From Rhodococcus sp. HNM0563 (GTDB taxonomy: Bacteria > Actinomycetota > Actinomycetes > Mycobacteriales > Mycobacteriaceae), in the NCBI RefSeq assembly GCF_012726195.1, contig NZ_JAASAF010000005.1, forward strand, positions 62,001 through 126,000: DNA of 64,000 bases, written 5' to 3'. Both the position numbers and the translations under genes were made by a program. This document shows positions 34,831 to 46,805 of the stretch, piece after piece (positions within the stretch are counted from its first letter, which is position 1; the number at the start of each line of letters is the position of its first letter). The notes beneath the pieces were generated by a model, which did not search any database, was not told the origin of the DNA, and was given only the letters and a program-made list of their open reading frames with translations.

Positions 34831-36864
34831 ATGGCAACACCGGATCTCGAGCGGGAGGCGCCGCAGCCCGCGCCGGCCTCTGCGCGCAGCAGCACCTCGG
34901 CGCTGTTCGTTCTCTTCGGCATTGTCGCGGCGATCGTCGCGGCGATCGTCGTGGGTCTGTCGGCAGCGCAGGCGCTGGTCCTGCTCGGTATCCCCGACCC
35001 CGGTCCGCTCACCACCTACGGCTTACCGATGGTGCGTGCGGTGTCGGAGATCGCAACGGTTCTGACCATCGGATCGTTGTTCTTCGCCGCGTTCCTCGTG
35101 CCGCCGCAGGCGAACGGGGTCCTCGACGTCGGCGGGTATCGCGCGGTGCGGACCGCCGGCGCATCCGCGATGGTGTGGGCCGTCACGGCCGCGCTGATGG
35201 TTCCGTTGACACTGTCGGACACCTCGGGCCAGCCGCTGTCCGAGGCGATCCGGCCGGAGAACCTGTTCTCGGCGCTCGGTCAGGTCGAGACGTCCCTCGC
35301 ATGGGCTTGGACCACGGTGCTTGCGCTGATCACTGCGATCCTGATCCGGCTCGCACTGCGCTGGTCGTGGACTCCGTATCTGCTGTTGCTCTCGATCGTG
35401 GCGTTGATGCCGATCGCATTGACGGGACACTCGTCCACCGGCGGCTCCCACGATATGGCCACGAACAGCCTGGTATTGCATCTTGTGGCTGCGTCGGTGT
35501 GGGCAGGCGGGTTGTTCGCGGTGCTCGCCCACGCCTGGCGCAGAGGTGACCACTCCGACCTGGCTGCCCGGAGATTCTCGTTCGTGGCGTCGATCGCGTT
35601 CGTGGTCATGGCGATCAGCGGTGTCATCAATTCGGCGGTGCGCGTGCCGTTCGAGGACTTGTTCACCACCACGTACGGTCGGCTGGTGGTCGCGAAGACG
35701 GTGGCTCTGGTCGTGCTCGGAATCTTCGGCTGGGCGCAGCGACGGCGCGCACTTCCCGACCTCGAAGCCGATCCGACGAACCGCGGCGCGTTCGTGCGGT
35801 TCGCCGCGGTCGAGTCCCTCATCCTCGCCGCGACCGTCGGTCTGGCGGTGGGACTCGGGCGCACCCCGCCGCCCCCGCCGGCGGCATCACCCTCGGTACT
35901 GGAGGTGGAACTCGGCTACAACCTCGACGCACCGCCCACGTTCATGAACCTGTTCTTCGGCGAGTGGCGATTCGATCTGATCTTCGGCACGGCAGCGCTG
36001 GTGCTCGCGGCCGGTTACGCGATCGGGCTGCGGACGCTTCGCAAGCGCGGCGACACGTGGCCGATCGGTCGGTCCATCGCGTGGTTCGCAGGATGCTTCG
36101 TCCTGCTCGTGACGACCAGTTCCGGTGTCGGGATGTACTCGCCGGCCATGTTCAGTGTCCATATGGGCGCTCACATGGCGATGTCGATGCTCACTCCGGT
36201 GCTGCTTGCCCTCGGTGGTGCGATGACGCTCGCGTTGCGTGCGTTCAAACCTGCAGGGCGCGGTGCGCCTCCCGGGCCGCGCGAATGGATCCTCGAGTTC
36301 CTGCACAGCCCCCCGTCACGCTTCTTCACCCACCCGCTCGTCGCTTCCGTGATGTTCGTCGGCGGGTTCTATGCCCTGTACCTGGGCGGGATCTTCACCA
36401 CGTTTGCCGACAGTCACACCGCGCACGTGCTGATGAACCTGCACTTCCTGTTGAGCGGCTATCTCTTCTACTGGGTGGTGATCGGGGTCGACCCGGCACC
36501 GCGCGATGTGCAGCCCGTGACGAAGCTGGCGATGGTGTTCGGGTCGCTGCCGTTCCACGCGTTCTTCGGCGTGACGCTGATGAGCATGGGTTCGGTCATG
36601 GCCGAGTCCTACTATCGCGGGCTGGCCCTGCCGTGGAACGCCGATCTGTTCTCGGATCAGAAGGTCGGTGGCAGTATCGCGTGGTCGGCGGGGGAAATTC
36701 CGCTCGTCCTCGTGATGATCGCGCTCCTGGTGCAGTGGTCGAAGAGTGACGAACGCACGGCACGTCGGGTGGATCGCGCCGCCGATCGCGACGATGATGC
36801 AGATCTGGCCGCGCACAATGCGATGTTCGCCGAACTGGCGCGGCGGGACCGGGAGAACAGTTAG
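34831..36864 (+). CDS. CopD-CtaG fusion, copper handling/cytochrome oxidase assembly membrane protein
   Basis: 677 residues with many spans. The first half resembles the copper-resistance CopD domain (HSSTGGSHDMATNSLVLHLVAA near 195-215 with conserved histidines); the second half is a caa3-type CtaG domain (SVHMGAHMAMSMLTPVLLALGG near 438-460, FFTHPLVASVMFVGGFYAL near 495). This actinobacterial fusion is thought to deliver or manage copper for cytochrome oxidase. The tail after residue 630 is charged and cytoplasmic. It may serve the same respiratory chain as CtaJ further right. Leaderless start (TACCCT). Confidence 0.88.
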   Translation: MATPDLEREAPQPAPASARSSTSALFVLFGIVAAIVAAIVVGLSAAQALVLLGIPDPGPLTTYGLPMVRAVSEIATVLTIGSLFFAAFLVPPQANGVLDVGGYRAVRTAGASAMVWAVTAALMVPLTLSDTSGQPLSEAIRPENLFSALGQVETSLAWAWTTVLALITAILIRLALRWSWTPYLLLLSIVALMPIALTGHSSTGGSHDMATNSLVLHLVAASVWAGGLFAVLAHAWRRGDHSDLAARRFSFVASIAFVVMAISGVINSAVRVPFEDLFTTTYGRLVVAKTVALVVLGIFGWAQRRRALPDLEADPTNRGAFVRFAAVESLILAATVGLAVGLGRTPPPPPAASPSVLEVELGYNLDAPPTFMNLFFGEWRFDLIFGTAALVLAAGYAIGLRTLRKRGDTWPIGRSIAWFAGCFVLLVTTSSGVGMYSPAMFSVHMGAHMAMSMLTPVLLALGGAMTLALRAFKPAGRGAPPGPREWILEFLHSPPSRFFTHPLVASVMFVGGFYALYLGGIFTTFADSHTAHVLMNLHFLLSGYLFYWVVIGVDPAPRDVQPVTKLAMVFGSLPFHAFFGVTLMSMGSVMAESYYRGLALPWNADLFSDQKVGGSIAWSAGEIPLVLVMIALLVQWSKSDERTARRVDRAADRDDDADLAAHNAMFAELARRDRENS

Positions 36865-36901
36865 CGGTCAGCGAAGCGGACGAACCGGCGTGCGTTGCAC
36901 G

Positions 36902-36907
36902 TAAGGT
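36902..36907 (+). promoter_or_regulatory. -10 hexamer of a leaderless promoter (lipase gene)
   Basis: TAAGGT is followed by 7 bases and a GTG at 36915. This is the reason for choosing that GTG rather than the one at 36906, which overlaps the hexamer. Confidence 0.45.
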
Positions 36908-36914
36908 GCTCGGT

Positions 36915-38081
36915 GTGTCGAGCCGAAATGGGATCAGCGCACCTGCTGCGCGCTGGCGGGTGGCACCGACCGTCACCGGCGTCGTGATGTGTCTTCTACT
37001 TGCCGCCGCTGTGATGGTTGCACCACCGGCTCACGCACAGGAAGCGCCCGGCGCCGTCGTCTCGGTCGAATCGCTGCCCGGCGAACTGTCGGTGCCAGGT
37101 GCCTCGACCATCCGGAAGATCACCTACCGGACGCAATGGCGTTCCGGGGCGGACACCGTCGGTACCGGTGTGCTGTTCTTACCGCCCGGCGAGGCACCCG
37201 AGGGTGGGTGGCCGATACTCGCGTGGGCGCATGGCACGACCGGACTGTCGGATTCCTGCGCCCCATCGCGTAACCCGCGCAGTGCCCGCGACACTGCTTA
37301 CCTCGACCACTGGCTTGGACAGGGCTACGCGGTGGTGGCAGCGGATTACCCCGGGCTGGGCAGTGAGGGGCTGCACCGTTATCTGGACGGACAGAGCGCC
37401 GCGAACAGCATCGTCGACCTCGTTCGCGCCGCCCGCACAGCCGAACCGACCCTGTCTGCCGAGTGGGTCGTGGTCGGACAGTCGCAGGGTGGCCACGCCG
37501 CGCTCCACACCGCGCACCTCGCGACCACCCGTGCGCCCGAACTCGACTTCCGCGGCACGGTGACCACCGGTGCACCGTCCAATCTCGAACTGGTCTTCCC
37601 TCTCGGTTTCCCCGGATTCCCCGATCTCGGTCTCGACGGCCTCACCACGTTCAGTGCCTACATCTTCGCCGGGCTCCGTGACGCGGATCCGGGCCTGGGC
37701 CTCGACAGCTATCTCAGCGATACCGGCCGTGAGGTGCTCGCCGCGGCCGAGGACCTCTGCTATGACGAGTTGACCGAGCGCTACGCTGGCGTGGACATCG
37801 GCGACCTGCTGACGAGACCGCTCTCCGACGACCGCTTCCGTTCCGCGTTCACCGACTACCTCGGAGTTCCCGTCACGGGATTCGACCGGCCGATGTTCCT
37901 CGCCCAGGGGCTACGCGACACGATGGTGCCGGCTCCGTTGTCGTTCAAGCTCGCCGCCGACCTGACCGCCGGGGGTGCAGCACCGCTGTTCCGGACCTAC
38001 CCGACGGGGCATTCGGAGACGATGGCTGCGTCGCTGCCCGACACCACACCTTTCGTCGCGGACCTGTTCTCCGCACCCTGA
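36915..38081 (+). CDS. Secreted lipase, LIP family alpha/beta hydrolase
   Basis: 388 residues. A signal peptide (VVMCLLLAAAVMVAPPAHAQ) is cleaved near residue 42. The fold carries AWAHGTTGLSDSCAPS near 101-116, the nucleophile elbow GQSQGGHA near 188-195, and a late Asp (LRDTMVP) and His (PTGHSE) completing the triad. This is the layout of secretory lipases in the LIP/PF03583 family. It hydrolyses extracellular acylglycerols or esters. It is in its own transcription unit, with the EttA gene following. Confidence 0.85.
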   Translation: MSSRNGISAPAARWRVAPTVTGVVMCLLLAAAVMVAPPAHAQEAPGAVVSVESLPGELSVPGASTIRKITYRTQWRSGADTVGTGVLFLPPGEAPEGGWPILAWAHGTTGLSDSCAPSRNPRSARDTAYLDHWLGQGYAVVAADYPGLGSEGLHRYLDGQSAANSIVDLVRAARTAEPTLSAEWVVVGQSQGGHAALHTAHLATTRAPELDFRGTVTTGAPSNLELVFPLGFPGFPDLGLDGLTTFSAYIFAGLRDADPGLGLDSYLSDTGREVLAAAEDLCYDELTERYAGVDIGDLLTRPLSDDRFRSAFTDYLGVPVTGFDRPMFLAQGLRDTMVPAPLSFKLAADLTAGGAAPLFRTYPTGHSETMAASLPDTTPFVADLFSAP

Positions 38082-38100
38082 CCCCAGGCTTCGTGGCCCG

Positions 38101-38143
38101 ATGTCACCTCGGGTGCGTTGAACTGTATGAATGTCACCTTCGG
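38101..38143. repeat. Pair of ATGTCACCT-CGG repeats upstream of ettA
   Basis: ATGTCACCTCGGG (38101-38113) and ATGTCACCTTCGG (38131-38143) are 30 bases apart. The same core (GATGTCACCTTCGG) forms both arms of the long hairpin at 48409-48461. The first copy is preceded by GGCCCG, as in that hairpin. They lie in the 129 bases between the lipase and the ettA start. Confidence 0.6.
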
Positions 38144-38197
38144 CCATGGCGGTGCGACGTCAGAGCCGCAGGATATGGGATCTGCGCGCGGGGCGGA

Positions 38198-38203
38198 TAC
38201 GCT
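38198..38203 (+). promoter_or_regulatory. -10 hexamer of a leaderless promoter (ettA)
   Basis: TACGCT is followed by 7 bases and the ettA ATG. Confidence 0.55.
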
Positions 38204-38210
38204 GGTCGTC

Positions 38211-39876
<1,666 letters not shown>

Positions 39877-39884
<8 letters not shown>

Positions 39885-40308
39885 GCGGTCCGTGCCCGGC
39901 GACTCGGTCGAGCCCTACCGGTCGCAGATCGAGGTCCGTTGGGCGGATTCGGACCGGCTCGGACATGTCAACAACACCAAGGTCGTCGAGTACATGCAGG
40001 AAGGGCGGATCAAGTTCCTGCAGTCCGGTGAGCTGAGGCGGGGCGCGATCGCCGTGAGGAAAATGGACGTCGAGTTCCTGAGACCCATCAAGGACGAGTC
40101 GGGCCCGCTCACGATCGAGATCGTCGCCCTGCATGTGGGAAACACCTCCTACACACTCAGGCATACGGTGCTCGACCGCGACGGTGGCGTGTGTGCTCGC
40201 GGCGACGCGGTCCTGGTCGGGTTCGACGTGGCGACCGAGCGTCCGCGACCCATCACCGACGGTGAACGCGAGGTCCTCGCCCGGCATCGGGTTGTCGCGA
40301 CGAGCTGA
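39877..40308 (+). CDS. 4HBT hotdog thioesterase
   Basis: 143 residues, a single hotdog domain. IEVRWADSDRLGHVNNTKVVEYMQ near 18-41 carries the Asp and the N-terminal helix typical of 4-hydroxybenzoyl-CoA thioesterase relatives. It probably cleaves an acyl-CoA. The GTG start overlaps the last eight bases of ettA, so the two genes are co-translated. A second, related thioesterase gene lies on the other side of the large GDH gene. Confidence 0.82.
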
Positions 40309-40427
40309 CCACAGGATCGGATCGGTGACTGCGCGCGCTTTCACCTCCTGGCATCGGACGCCGCGGATAGGCTCGACAACGGGCCCATCCGCGGCGTCTG
40401 CGGTTTCGGCGGCAAGCGAGGGGAGTG

Positions 40428-43400
40428 ATGTCGATGTCGGAATCTGCGGATTCGCGAGATCTTTCGTCGACGGTGCGAGTTCTGAAGCACGCGTATCTGC
40501 AGTCCCCTGACGGAATAGGCGACCTCGAGGCTGCTGCAGCGGCGCATCTGGCTCTCGGACTCGACCGTCCTGCGGGCGCGACAGCGACGCGCGTGTACCG
40601 GGCGGACGAGGCGGCCGGTGCAGCAGTCCAGATCGTCACCGACGACATGCCGCTGCTCGTGGAGTCCACCACTGCATTGCTCTCGCGTCTCGGCGCGACC
40701 ATTGCCGCGCTCGTCCACCCGGTCTTCGCGGTGGACCGCGACTCGGACGGGGTGCTTCTCGCAATGACACCGGATGGTGCGCTGCAGAGCGACGCGCCCG
40801 CCGAATCGTGGATTCATATCCAGCTGCAACCGTCCACACCGCCGGACGTCCTCGCCGGAATCGAAGGCGAGATCGACGGTGTACTCGACGATGTGCGACA
40901 GGTCGTCATCGACAGCGACGCCATGAGCACCGTGCAGAACCGGCTCGCCGAGGAACTCGACGTACTCGTTGCAGACCCGCCGGCGACCCAGTCCGCGGAC
41001 GACCTCACCGAAACAGCGGAGTTGCTGCGATGGCTCGCTCGCGGGAACTACGCGATGCTCGGGTATCGCTGCTACGAATTCGACGAACCCGACACTTCCG
41101 GCGTGTGCCGTTCCCGCGCTGTCCCGGACAGCGGCCTCGGTGTGCTGCGCACACTCTCCGACACGGACGACCCGATCGACCTGCCCTCCGAGGTGAATCC
41201 AGACCGGCGGCCACTGCTGGTGCTCACTCAAGGTGCTCGTCCGGCGACTGTGCACCGCTCTGTGTATCCGTACTTCGTCGGAGTCGGGATCCTCGATGAC
41301 GAGGGCCGAACCGTCGGCGAGCACCGCTTCCTCGGCATCCTCACTGTGACGGCAATGCACGAGAACATCCTCGATATCCCGCTGCTCCGACGGCGTGCAC
41401 GCGGCGTGATCGCACGCGCAGGTGTCGAGCTGTCGTCGTACGGCGGGCAGTCGATGCTCGAGATCATGCAGACCCTGCCGCGTGCAGAGTTGCTGTCCAT
41501 GGACCCGGACACCCTCTACGAGACGGTGACCTCCGTCGTGGAGATCCGCCGACAGGTGCGGCTCTTCGTTCGGGTGGACACGTACGGACGATATGTATCG
41601 TGCCTGGTGTACCTTCCCCGCGATCGATACACGACGAAGGTCCGGGTCCGGATGCAGAACGTACTGCTCCACGAATTCGGCGGTGGCACTCTCGATTACA
41701 CCGCACGGGTGTCCGAAGGTGACTTGGCGCTGTTACACGTGACCGTCCGGTTCCCCGAGCATGTACGTCCTCAGGTCGACACCTCCGAGAGCAACAGGCA
41801 ACGAATACAGTCACTCCTCGCGGAGGCCAGTCGCAGCTGGGAAGATCGGATCACGGAGGTCGCAGGGTCCCGTCCGATGGTGGACCCCGCACTGGTCCAG
41901 CGGTACGTCGATGCCGCTCCCGAGGCATACAAAGAGGACTTCAGTTCCGAACGCGCACTCGCCGACCTGATGCGCCTCGAAGCGCTCGGTCCCGGCGACT
42001 TCGACACCTACGTCTACCGCTCCGACACCGACGACCACCGCAGCTGGCGTTTCACCCTGTACGTCGGAGCGGAACCGGTGACGCTCGGCCGTGTGCTCCC
42101 GGTGTTGCAAAGCCTCGGTGTGGAAGTCGTCGACGAGCGGCCCTACTTGTTGCCGCGATCCGATGGCGTCGACTGCTGGATCTACGACTTCGGCCTGCAC
42201 CTTCCGAGCGATGTCGATCCCGGCCTGTTCGACACCGACCACACACTCGCCGCCCGGATCACCGATATGTTCGCTGCGGTGTGGCGTGGCCACGCCGAGA
42301 CGGACCGTTTCAACGAACTCGTACTTCGCGCCGGTCTCACCTGGCGGCAGGTCACGATGCTCCGCGCGTACGCGAAATTCCTTCGGCAGACAGGGTTTCC
42401 GTACAGCCAATACAACATCGAAGGTGTCCTGCTCGGCACACCCGATACGACGACGCTACTCGTAGAACTGTTCGCTGCCCGCTTCGATCCCGATCACGCA
42501 TCCGAGGTACGCGAGCAGGCCATCACCGATGAACTGCTCGAGAAGATCGACGCGGTCACCGCACTCGTGGCCGATCGCATCCTGCGGGCGGTGCTGTCGT
42601 TGATCCGATCCACTTTGCGAACCAACTTCTTCGTGCCGGAGATTGACGACGAGGCGCGCGGCCGGACCCTGGCGTTCAAGTTCGACCCCAGCGGCATCTC
42701 GGAGCTCCCGGAGCCGCGGCCGAAGTTCGAGGTATTCGTGTACTCACCGGATGTCGAGGGTGTGCACATGCGCTTCGGCGCCGTCGCGCGCGGCGGCCTC
42801 CGCTGGTCGGATCGACACGAAGATTTCCGCACCGAGATCCTCGGCCTCGTGAAGGCGCAGGCGGTGAAGAACGCGGTGATCGTCCCGGTCGGAGCGAAAG
42901 GCGGGTTCGTCGTCAAGCGTCCACCGGCACCCACCGGCGATGCGACCACGGACCGGCAGGCAGCACGCGCTTCCGGCGAAGCCTGCTACCGGCGATTCAT
43001 CGCCGCCCTGCTCGACCTCACCGACAACCTCGACCGCACGAGTGGCACCGCGACTCCGCCGCGGCGAGTGGTGCGACACGACGACGACGACACCTATCTG
43101 GTGGTTGCTGCGGACAAGGGCACCGCGACCTTCTCGGATCTCGCCAACTCGGTTGCCGCCGAATACGGGTACTGGCTCGGTGATGCATTCGCATCGGGAG
43201 GGTCGGCCGGGTACGACCACAAGGAGATGGGGATCACCGCGCGCGGTGCATGGGAGAGCGTCAAGCGGCACTTCCGTGAACTCGGCGTGGACACCCAGAG
43301 CCAGGACTTCACCGCGGTCGGAGTCGGCGACATGAGCGGCGATGTGTTCGGCAACGGGATGCTGCTCAGCAAACACATCCGGTTGGTCGCCGCGTTCGAT

Positions 43401-45224
43401 CATCGCCACATCTTCCTCGACCCGAACCCTCGGGCGGCACCCTCGTTCGCGGAACGCAGCAGGCTTTTCGAGATGCCGCGCTCGTCCTGGGCGGATTACA
43501 ACCCGGCCCTGATCGGAACCGGCGGGGGAGTGTGGGAGCGCACCCGCAAATCGATTCCGATCAGCGAACAGGGTCGCGCGGCGCTGGGGTTGCCCGGTCA
43601 CGTCACCGAACTCACCCCCTCCGAACTGATCCGCGCGATCCTGCGTTCACCCGTCGATCTGTTGTGGAACGGAGGTATCGGTACCTACATCAAGGCGCGA
43701 ACCGAATCGCACGCCGACGTCGGTGACAAGGGCAACGACACGGTTCGCGTGGACGGCGCGGATCTGCGTGTCCGGGTGATCGGAGAGGGAGGAAACCTCG
43801 GGGTCACCCAGCTCGGGCGGATCGAGTACGCGCGCAACGGCGGAAAGATCAACACCGATGCCATCGACAACTCCGCCGGTGTCGACTGCTCCGACCACGA
43901 GGTCAACATCAAGATCCTGCTCGACTCGATGGTCACCTCCGGCGACCTCGACCTCGCGGAACGCAACCCACTGCTCGCCTCGATGACAGACGATGTCGCC
44001 GAACTCGTGCTCGCGGACAACATCGGCCAGAACGGTGTCCTCGGCCTGGAACGAGCATCGGCACCCGCGTTGCTCGGCGTCCACCAACGGCTCATCGCCG
44101 AACTGGAGAAAGAGAGGCGAGTCGACCGTGTCCTCGACGCACTCCCCGACGACACCGAGATCGAACAGCGTCACGCCGACGGAGAAGGACTGAGCTCGCC
44201 GGAACTCTCGCAACTGCTCGCCCACGTCAAGCTCGCCCTCGTCGATGACCTGCTCGACACCGACCTGCCCGACAGCGACACATTCGCGACCCGGTTACCC
44301 GCCTACTTTCCGCCCGCACTCCGCACGAAGTTCCGTACGGGTATCAAGGCACATCCACTCCGCAGACAGATCGTCGCGACGATTCTCGCCAACGACACTG
44401 TCGACAACGGCGGTGTGTCCTTCGTCTTCCGCCTCTGCGAGGAGACAGGGGCCTCGCGTACCGACGCCGTCCGAGCGTTCGCCGCGGTCACCGAGATCTT
44501 CGGCCTGCGCGGGATCTGGGACCGGATCCGCGCGGCCGACCTGCCCACCGACCTCGCGGACGAGTTGCTGCTCGAATCCCGTCGTGTCCTCGACCGTGCG
44601 TCGCGGTGGCTCTTGTCGAATCGGCCCCAGCCACTGGCCGTGGGCGCGGAGATCAGCCGTTACCGGCAGTTGTTCGCGAATCTTGCTCCGCTGGTGGGGG
44701 GGTGGATGCGCGGTCACCACGTACTGGATCTGGAGGAACGGACGCGGCACATCCTGTCGCACGAGGCGCCTCCGGAACTGGTCGCGATGGTGTACCGCCT
44801 ACTCGATCAGTTCCCGATTCTCGACGTCATCGACATCGCGGACATCGTCGAACGGAAGGAGGACGAGGTCGCGGAGCTGTACTACGCGATGGATGCGCAC
44901 CTCGGCATCGACCGGCTGCTGTCCGCGGTCACGGAACTCGAACGCGGCGACCGGTGGCATTCCCTTGCACGACTCGCACTGCGCGACGAACTGTACGGAT
45001 CGTTGCGCACGCTCGTCCTCGATGTCCTCACCGGGGCGGAGCCGGGGGAGACCTGCCCGGAGATGATCGAGGACTGGGAGATGTCGAACGGCTCGCGGCT
45101 CGTGCGCGCGAGGTCGGCACTCGACGAGATCTTCGCATCTGGGAGTCTGGACTTGGCCACCCTGTCAGTGGCCGCACGGCAGATCAGGAGCATGGTGCGC
45201 ACTGGCGCACCCGATCGGAGGTAG
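40428..45224 (+). CDS. gdh: NAD-specific glutamate dehydrogenase, large (180 kDa) class
   Basis: 1598 residues, as expected for the large GDH class (Rv2476c in M. tuberculosis is similar). It deaminates glutamate to 2-oxoglutarate with NAD+. The N-terminal about 700 residues hold ACT-like regulatory regions; the catalytic core has RGGLRWSDRHEDFRTEILGL near 785 and VPVGAKGGFVVK near 820, and a Rossmann segment is near 950-1150. In mycobacteria this enzyme is inhibited by GarA. GAGGGG precedes the ATG at 40428; GTG at 40425 and ATG at 40434 are alternatives. Confidence 0.93.
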   Translation: MSMSESADSRDLSSTVRVLKHAYLQSPDGIGDLEAAAAAHLALGLDRPAGATATRVYRADEAAGAAVQIVTDDMPLLVESTTALLSRLGATIAALVHPVFAVDRDSDGVLLAMTPDGALQSDAPAESWIHIQLQPSTPPDVLAGIEGEIDGVLDDVRQVVIDSDAMSTVQNRLAEELDVLVADPPATQSADDLTETAELLRWLARGNYAMLGYRCYEFDEPDTSGVCRSRAVPDSGLGVLRTLSDTDDPIDLPSEVNPDRRPLLVLTQGARPATVHRSVYPYFVGVGILDDEGRTVGEHRFLGILTVTAMHENILDIPLLRRRARGVIARAGVELSSYGGQSMLEIMQTLPRAELLSMDPDTLYETVTSVVEIRRQVRLFVRVDTYGRYVSCLVYLPRDRYTTKVRVRMQNVLLHEFGGGTLDYTARVSEGDLALLHVTVRFPEHVRPQVDTSESNRQRIQSLLAEASRSWEDRITEVAGSRPMVDPALVQRYVDAAPEAYKEDFSSERALADLMRLEALGPGDFDTYVYRSDTDDHRSWRFTLYVGAEPVTLGRVLPVLQSLGVEVVDERPYLLPRSDGVDCWIYDFGLHLPSDVDPGLFDTDHTLAARITDMFAAVWRGHAETDRFNELVLRAGLTWRQVTMLRAYAKFLRQTGFPYSQYNIEGVLLGTPDTTTLLVELFAARFDPDHASEVREQAITDELLEKIDAVTALVADRILRAVLSLIRSTLRTNFFVPEIDDEARGRTLAFKFDPSGISELPEPRPKFEVFVYSPDVEGVHMRFGAVARGGLRWSDRHEDFRTEILGLVKAQAVKNAVIVPVGAKGGFVVKRPPAPTGDATTDRQAARASGEACYRRFIAALLDLTDNLDRTSGTATPPRRVVRHDDDDTYLVVAADKGTATFSDLANSVAAEYGYWLGDAFASGGSAGYDHKEMGITARGAWESVKRHFRELGVDTQSQDFTAVGVGDMSGDVFGNGMLLSKHIRLVAAFDHRHIFLDPNPRAAPSFAERSRLFEMPRSSWADYNPALIGTGGGVWERTRKSIPISEQGRAALGLPGHVTELTPSELIRAILRSPVDLLWNGGIGTYIKARTESHADVGDKGNDTVRVDGADLRVRVIGEGGNLGVTQLGRIEYARNGGKINTDAIDNSAGVDCSDHEVNIKILLDSMVTSGDLDLAERNPLLASMTDDVAELVLADNIGQNGVLGLERASAPALLGVHQRLIAELEKERRVDRVLDALPDDTEIEQRHADGEGLSSPELSQLLAHVKLALVDDLLDTDLPDSDTFATRLPAYFPPALRTKFRTGIKAHPLRRQIVATILANDTVDNGGVSFVFRLCEETGASRTDAVRAFAAVTEIFGLRGIWDRIRAADLPTDLADELLLESRRVLDRASRWLLSNRPQPLAVGAEISRYRQLFANLAPLVGGWMRGHHVLDLEERTRHILSHEAPPELVAMVYRLLDQFPILDVIDIADIVERKEDEVAELYYAMDAHLGIDRLLSAVTELERGDRWHSLARLALRDELYGSLRTLVLDVLTGAEPGETCPEMIEDWEMSNGSRLVRARSALDEIFASGSLDLATLSVAARQIRSMVRTGAPDRR

Positions 45225-45228
45225 ACGC

Positions 45229-45663
45229 GTGAGTGATGCGCGCCAGCAGTTCGGATTCCATACGGAAGTGACCGTGCGATGGTCCGACATGGACGTCTTC
45301 CAGCACATCAACCACGCGCGGATGGTGACTCTGCTCGAAGAAGCCCGCATACCGTGGCTCTTCGCCGACGGGCGACCCACCCAGAGTCTCCGCGAGGGCG
45401 CCGTGATCGCCGACCTCCACGTCCGCTATCGCAGACAGCTGCGACACGACGACGGCCCCCTCGACGTCATGATGTGGACCGAAAAGGTGCGCGCCGTCGA
45501 CTTCACGATCGGTTACGAGGTTCGGCCCGGCGGTGCGCCCGCCGACGCGGCACCCTCGATCGTCGCGTCCACCCAGATCGCCGCATTCGACATCGACGCG
45601 CAGAAACTCCGTCGGCTCACCGACGAGGAACGCGCCTACCTGCTGCGGTGGCAGCGTGACTGA
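45229..45663 (+). CDS. 4HBT hotdog thioesterase (Rv2475c-like)
   Basis: 144 residues. VTVRWSDMDVFQHINHARMVTLLEEARIPWL near 11-40 (only partly quoted motif: WSDMDVFQHINHARM) shows the catalytic Asp and helix of the hotdog family. GGAGG precedes the GTG start, which lies 4 bases after the GDH stop. The following gene overlaps its stop. It occupies the place of Rv2475c next to the large GDH gene. Confidence 0.83.
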   Translation: MSDARQQFGFHTEVTVRWSDMDVFQHINHARMVTLLEEARIPWLFADGRPTQSLREGAVIADLHVRYRRQLRHDDGPLDVMMWTEKVRAVDFTIGYEVRPGGAPADAAPSIVASTQIAAFDIDAQKLRRLTDEERAYLLRWQRD

Positions 45664-46351
45664 CCTCACGCCGAGTTTCGGGGAGCGGGCGGTCGCACTG
45701 GCCGGAGAGAGCGACCGCACCGATCTCGCCGCCTTCCTCACCCGCGCACTGCGTCTCGACGAGGCCGCGGTCGTGAGGCTGCGGCGTCGCGGTGATGACG
45801 TGCTCAGCGCGTGGATCATGACGGGATTCGATGTGCTCGCGGCTCGGATCGTGAGAGGAACCGTCCACCCCGCAGACCTCTGCGTCGCCGCCGATTCGCT
45901 GCGCACCGCGCTCACCGCGTCGCTGGGAACTGCGAAGGCGATCGATCCGGGATGGGCGATGGACTCGGCATGGCGCGGGGCGCTGCCGCCGGACGAGGGA
46001 TTTGCACACGTCGATGATGTTCCGGCCAGGGTTCTCGTCGAACTGGCCCAGCAAGGCGTCGCACTGACACGCGACGCGGGAGCGCAGGGGCCGCCCGCGT
46101 CGCTGCTCGCACAGGAGGTGCTCGAGGTCAGCGGCGGCGAGACCGTCGTCGGCGTGCCCATGCGGATGGTGTTCGCGCTCGGTGCGATGGGGTTCGTGCC
46201 CACCACCGGCCGTGACTCGATGGCCGCTGACGACATTGCCGCCGACGAGGTCGTACGGGTGCGGGCGTCGAACACCTGGATCCGCCTCGACGCCCGATAC
46301 GGATCCGTCTACCTGCGCAGAAGTGGAGGTCTCGGTCTGACCGTTCTCTGA
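45656..46351 (+). CDS. Rv2474c-like hypothetical protein
   Basis: 231 residues, soluble, Ala- and acidic-rich with mixed helix/strand. No catalytic motif is recognised. The GTG start overlaps the thioesterase stop by eight bases, so it is translationally coupled. It holds the position of Rv2474c in the M. tuberculosis order, which is the only functional hint. It converges on glbO with 28 bases between stops. Confidence 0.7.
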   Translation: MTDLTPSFGERAVALAGESDRTDLAAFLTRALRLDEAAVVRLRRRGDDVLSAWIMTGFDVLAARIVRGTVHPADLCVAADSLRTALTASLGTAKAIDPGWAMDSAWRGALPPDEGFAHVDDVPARVLVELAQQGVALTRDAGAQGPPASLLAQEVLEVSGGETVVGVPMRMVFALGAMGFVPTTGRDSMAADDIAADEVVRVRASNTWIRLDARYGSVYLRRSGGLGLTVL

Positions 46352-46379
46352 CGAACGTCCGGATCGAGACCTGGACCGA

Positions 46380-46772
46380 TCACACCGGCGAGTTCATCAA
46401 TGAATCCGCCGCCATATCGATGTAGTCGACAAGTTGACGACGATGCGCGGAGTCGAGTGTCCGATCGTCGATCGATGCGATCGCGGTGTGCATGCATCGC
46501 AACCAGGCGTCGCGCTCGAGGGGGCCGATCTTGAACGGATGATGGCGCATCCGCAGTCGCGGGTGACCGCGCTCGTCCGAATAAGTGCGTGGACCACCCC
46601 AGTACTGTTCGAGGAACATCCGCATGCGGCGCTCCGCCGGGCCGAGATCCTCCTCGGGGTAGAGGGGCCGGACGATCTCGTCCTTAGCCACCTCTTCGTA
46701 GAAGCGCGCGACGATCCTGCGGAACGTGTCGGCGCCGCCGATTTCGTCGTAGAAGGTCTGCTGGTCGGTCAT
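46380..46772 (-). CDS. glbO: Group II truncated haemoglobin
   Basis: 130 residues, very close to M. tuberculosis GlbO (trHbO). [15 protein letters not shown] near 7-21 starts the fold; [13 protein letters not shown] near 53-65 holds the CD1 tyrosine region; [10 protein letters not shown] near 74-83 contains the proximal histidine and DAWLRCMH near 88-95 the G8 tryptophan. It binds O2/NO and is linked to respiration and nitrosative stress. The region upstream carries two palindromes. Confidence 0.95.
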   Translation of the reverse strand: MTDQQTFYDEIGGADTFRRIVARFYEEVAKDEIVRPLYPEEDLGPAERRMRMFLEQYWGGPRTYSDERGHPRLRMRHHPFKIGPLERDAWLRCMHTAIASIDDRTLDSAHRRQLVDYIDMAADSLMNSPV

Positions 46773-46805
46773 CGTCTTCTGCTTACCTCCCTCTCACCGG
46801 CCATT